This document shows, one piece after another, positions 31,214 to 32,700 of a stretch of 32,700 nucleotides of DNA (positions within the stretch are counted from its first letter, which is position 1; every line of letters starts with the position of its first letter). The notes beneath the pieces were generated by a model, which worked only from the letters and a program-made list of their open reading frames with translations, did no database searches and was not told the DNA's origin. Both the position numbers and the translations under genes were made by a program. The DNA is taken from contig CAYQBA010000028.1 of the NCBI GenBank assembly GCA_964415605.1, forward strand, positions 1-32,700. Reading direction: 5' to 3'. This DNA is from UCB3 sp964415605. Its GTDB lineage: Bacteria; Chloroflexota; Anaerolineae; Epilineales; Epilineaceae.

Positions 31214-32700
31214 GGCGTCGTCGGCGCACCGGCCGGGGCGGGCGCGATCCCACAGCCCAGCGACGCGTTGAGCTGCCCGAGCTCCGGGTCCTCCGGCGCC
31301 ACCGCCAGCCCCCGCTCGACGTAGTCGCACGCCTTGTCGGGCTGGCCGAGGTCGCGCGCGATGAGCGCCAGGTTGGCCAGCGAGGTCGGGTCGGGCCGGC
31401 CGTTGCGGGCCTCGGTCAGCTCGACCACCTTGAGGTTGGCCTCCTCGGCGCCGGCGAGGTCCTTGAGCTGCCCCAGGACGAAGGCCAGCTCGCTCCAGGC
31501 CGCCATGTCGCCCCGCCCCTCGCGGCTCTCGACATACGCGCGGTAGTCCGCCTTTGCTGCGTCCCATTCCTCGAGCTCGCGGTGGATCCGCGCCCGCAGC
31601 CGGTAGGGCTGCGTGTACAGCGGGTCGATCGCCAGCGCCTCGTCGATCCGCGCCATGGCGTCGTCGGTGCGCCCGTCGAGGAACTCGGTGGTGGCCAGCT
31701 CGGCGCGCAGCCCGGCGTTGCTCGGGCTGAGGTCCGGTGCGATGGCGCGCAGGAACCACTCGCGCGACTGGCCGAGCCGCTCGGTTCGCCGGTCGGGGTC
31801 GAACGTCCGGTCGCCCCAGATCTGGTACGCGCGCCCGAGGTTGGCGTAGTGGTCGGTGTTGCGCGGCGCCAGCGCGCGCGCCTCTTCCAGCACCACCAGG
31901 GCCGCCTCGAACAGCCGGTCGCGGTTGGCGGCGTCGCCGCGGAAGCTGACCGAGTACTCCGAGAAGCCCGGCTCGCCGACGGCCTCGGCATGGCGCTCCT
32001 CGAACAGCTGGGCCTCGGCGTCGGCCTTCTCGAGGAGCGCCTTGCCCTTGAAGAGCAGGTAGTAGTCCTCGCGCGGGTCGAGCGCCAGCGCCCGGTCGTA
32101 GTCGATGACGGCCTCGTCGTACCGGCTGGCGGCGTGGTAGCCGTTCCAGCCTTCCTTGTAGAAGATGTCGGCGCGGACCTCGTCGATGTTCGACCGGAAG
32201 GCCAGCCCGATCACCGCCAGCCCGGCCAGCGGGTAGAGCCACGCGGCGCGGCGGCGGGCGAACGCGCCCGGCTCGGGGTCGCGCTGCAAGAGGACCCAGG
32301 CCCAGGCCACCAGCATGATGCCGAGCATGAGGTAGTACATCACCACCATGGCCGTGCTGGTGTCGGCGCCGCCGCCCTGGGCCAGGAGCGCGCGGTGGCT
32401 GAACGCGTACACCCCCGTTACGCCGAGCGTCAGCCCGGCGTAGACCAGCGCCCCGCCGCCCCCGCGCCCCCACCGGCCGGCGCGCACGAGGCCGAGGATC
32501 GTCTCGGTGACCACGAGCAGCGACCCGATGCCCCACGTCAGGCCCATCAGCCACAGCATGATCAGGCGCTTGGACGTCGCGGGGTTGGCCTCGACGATGA
32601 AGTCGAAGGACAGCGTGGCCAGCACCGTGACCACCAGGAACGCCGCCCCGGCCCACCCCCATACCGAGGACGGGCCGCCCGCGGCCGGGCGGACGGCGCC
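31210..32700 (-). CDS. Multispanning membrane protein with C-terminal TPR repeats, partial (5' end beyond window)
   Basis: The visible 496 residues run open to the window edge with membrane-like sequence (a hydrophobic stretch lies upstream of the first possible start at 32634), so the gene is truncated. The visible N-terminal part has about five membrane helices, with a loop before each. A soluble region of about 300 residues follows with TPR motifs (WNGYHAASRYDEAVIDYDRALALDP, HYANLGRAYQIWGD, DDAMARIDEALAIDP, LANLALIARDLGQPDKACDYVERGLAVAPEDPE). Proteins of this plan include O-antigen ligase/polymerase (Wzy/WaaL)-like proteins with TPR tails. Its overlap with a WecA-type gene supports surface glycan assembly, but the diagnostic ligase loops are not in the visible part. 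Confidence 0.8.
   Translation of the reverse strand, partial: GAVRPAAGGPSSVWGWAGAAFLVVTVLATLSFDFIVEANPATSKRLIMLWLMGLTWGIGSLLVVTETILGLVRAGRWGRGGGGALVYAGLTLGVTGVYAFSHRALLAQGGGADTSTAMVVMYYLMLGIMLVAWAWVLLQRDPEPGAFARRRAAWLYPLAGLAVIGLAFRSNIDEVRADIFYKEGWNGYHAASRYDEAVIDYDRALALDPREDYYLLFKGKALLEKADAEAQLFEERHAEAVGEPGFSEYSVSFRGDAANRDRLFEAALVVLEEARALAPRNTDHYANLGRAYQIWGDRTFDPDRRTERLGQSREWFLRAIAPDLSPSNAGLRAELATTEFLDGRTDDAMARIDEALAIDPLYTQPYRLRARIHRELEEWDAAKADYRAYVESREGRGDMAAWSELAFVLGQLKDLAGAEEANLKVVELTEARNGRPDPTSLANLALIARDLGQPDKACDYVERGLAVAPEDPELGQLNASLGCGIAPAPAGAPTTP

Noticed and set aside
31214..32662. Extension of the WecA-type frame upstream to an 832-residue product
   Set aside because: The extension is Arg/Pro/Gly-rich shadow sequence over the TPR gene; the family normally begins with the first membrane helix.

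Overview
The window is a GC-rich bacterial chromosome segment that looks like a metagenome or draft scaffold. It opens with a 50-base run of G and contains a 100-base N gap. There is no rRNA or other taxonomic marker. Proline/threonine linkers in a secreted SH3 protein, a Yip1-family membrane protein, a CHAT/NB-ARC/TPR protein and a DUF6194 protein make Chloroflexota my best guess. That is inference, not demonstrated.

Layout. 1-8343: a secreted serine beta-lactamase-family hydrolase (-), ClpB (+), a CHAT-protease/NB-ARC/TPR conflict-type protein (-) interrupted by the gap, and a Yip1 membrane protein (-). 8693-12451: a giant exported M1 metallopeptidase built from two M1 units, of which only the second keeps the zinc site. 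12714-20739: the centre of interest, an eight-gene, tightly packed (+) operon. 20793-28011: housekeeping and accessory genes, namely a coiled-coil protein, a tandem GNAT acetyltransferase, a class V PLP enzyme, FabV enoyl reductase, a GT4 glycosyltransferase, an MntA/HepT toxin-antitoxin pair and a DUF6194 protein. 28106-32700, all (-): a membrane protein with a degenerate cupredoxin-like domain, an unrecognised protein, a 182-base structured element, a MraY/WecA-type glycosyl-phosphate transferase, and a multispanning TPR protein cut by the window edge.

The operon at 12714-20739 encodes four different radical SAM enzymes with C-terminal SPASM-type cysteine sets. It also encodes two small proteins with PqqD-like (RRE-like) character, each directly upstream of and overlapping one radical SAM gene, and a glycosyltransferase-like protein. 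The eighth product has a twin-arginine/lipobox signal, an SH3b domain and a C-terminal tail with six cysteines in 26 residues. I read it as a peptide-modification system whose substrate is probably the tail of the Tat-exported lipoprotein: modified in the cytoplasm, exported folded, anchored at the cell surface. I cannot assign it to a named RiPP class; the number of enzymes and the lipoprotein substrate make it the best candidate for an undescribed system.

Several recognisable promoters share one style (TTGAC[GC], 17-18 bases, TA[TG]nnT-like -10). They helped choose gene starts that are shorter than the maximal open frames.
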